64,000 nucleotides of DNA, from the NCBI RefSeq assembly GCF_013394595.1, contig NZ_CP053348.1, positions 868,001-932,000 on the forward strand. The letters run 5' to 3'. This stretch comes from Winogradskyella forsetii (GTDB lineage Bacteria; Bacteroidota; Bacteroidia; Flavobacteriales; Flavobacteriaceae). Below, piece after piece: positions 63,917 through 64,000 of this stretch; the first letter of the stretch is position 1; each line of letters starts with the position of its first letter. The notes below the pieces were generated by a model. That model ran no database searches. It was not told the DNA's origin and worked only from the letters and a program-made list of their open reading frames with translations. The position numbers were made by a program, and so were the translations under genes.

Positions 63917-64000
63917 ATAACAATGAAAGATATGTGAAAGGATTGAACTTTACAACCTATTTAGTTTAAATACGTTTTTTTAAAGATAAAAGTCATTGTT

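Overview
The window looks like chromosomal DNA from a Bacteroidota member, most likely the family Flavobacteriaceae; the genus cannot be fixed from sequence alone. The evidence is AT-rich DNA without clear Shine-Dalgarno sites, several promoters of the Bacteroidota type (TTG, about 19 nt, TAnnTTTG), a fused SecDF, a type B T9SS/gliding C-terminal sorting domain, sigma/FecR/TonB-receptor surface signalling, an archaeal/eukaryal-type ProRS, and a DUF6588 protein.

Layout. 1-5.4 kb (minus): 5' end of a YfiT/DinB-like gene, a PagL-like lipid A deacylase, and an ECF sigma - FecR - STN-type TonB receptor set. 5.5-12.2 kb (plus): a large modular lipoprotein, a HerA/YjgR-like ATPase, a small lipoprotein, a cupin, an alpha/beta hydrolase, RluF and a VOC protein. 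12.1-15.7 kb (minus): YwaF-like membrane protein, folD, a four-helix-bundle (S23/IVS) gene bracketed by inverted repeats, and ffh. 16-31 kb: queE, DUF2911, asnB, gyrB, a TPR hybrid histidine kinase, DUF6588, mdh, DUF4412, a small protein resembling part of SecD, and secDF. 31-36.5 kb (minus): a membrane protein, a hydrolase, DUF192 lipoprotein, lgt, yidD with a duplicated tail, cysS and folE. 36.6-43.2 kb: a small secreted protein and a 2016-residue T9SS type B protein whose central 4 kb is strikingly GC-rich. 43.6-48.3 kb: a FadL-like porin, a low-complexity lipoprotein, proS, tRNA-Glu and rpsT. 48.4-49.8 kb: an intact ISL3-like insertion sequence with an 8-bp target duplication. 49.8-52.8 kb (minus): a DUF4403-like protein, a Gfo/Idh/MocA oxidoreductase and a sugar MFS transporter. 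53.1-59.2 kb: a probable stress/sensory cluster (SYLF protein, AraC regulator, response regulator, CHASE3 histidine kinase, two tiny proteins, second AraC regulator), then an RNA methyltransferase. 59.3-63.9 kb (minus): sigma factor - membrane TPR protein - exported CHAT-protease operon.

Functional themes are housekeeping translation and protein export (ffh, secDF, yidD, lgt, cysS, proS, rpsT, tRNA-Glu), envelope biology (TonB receptor, PagL, FadL, lipoproteins, giant T9SS protein) and membrane signalling (two sigma-factor operons and two histidine kinases).

The most unusual points are the compositional mosaic in the giant surface protein, the sigma/TPR/CHAT operon, the four-helix-bundle gene framed by inverted repeats within a zone of short-period intergenic repeats (4.6-17 kb), the SecD-like small protein before secDF, and a yidD with no ATG, GTG or TTG start plus a duplicated 3' end. 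All family assignments are from reading the sequence and from general knowledge; no database search was run.
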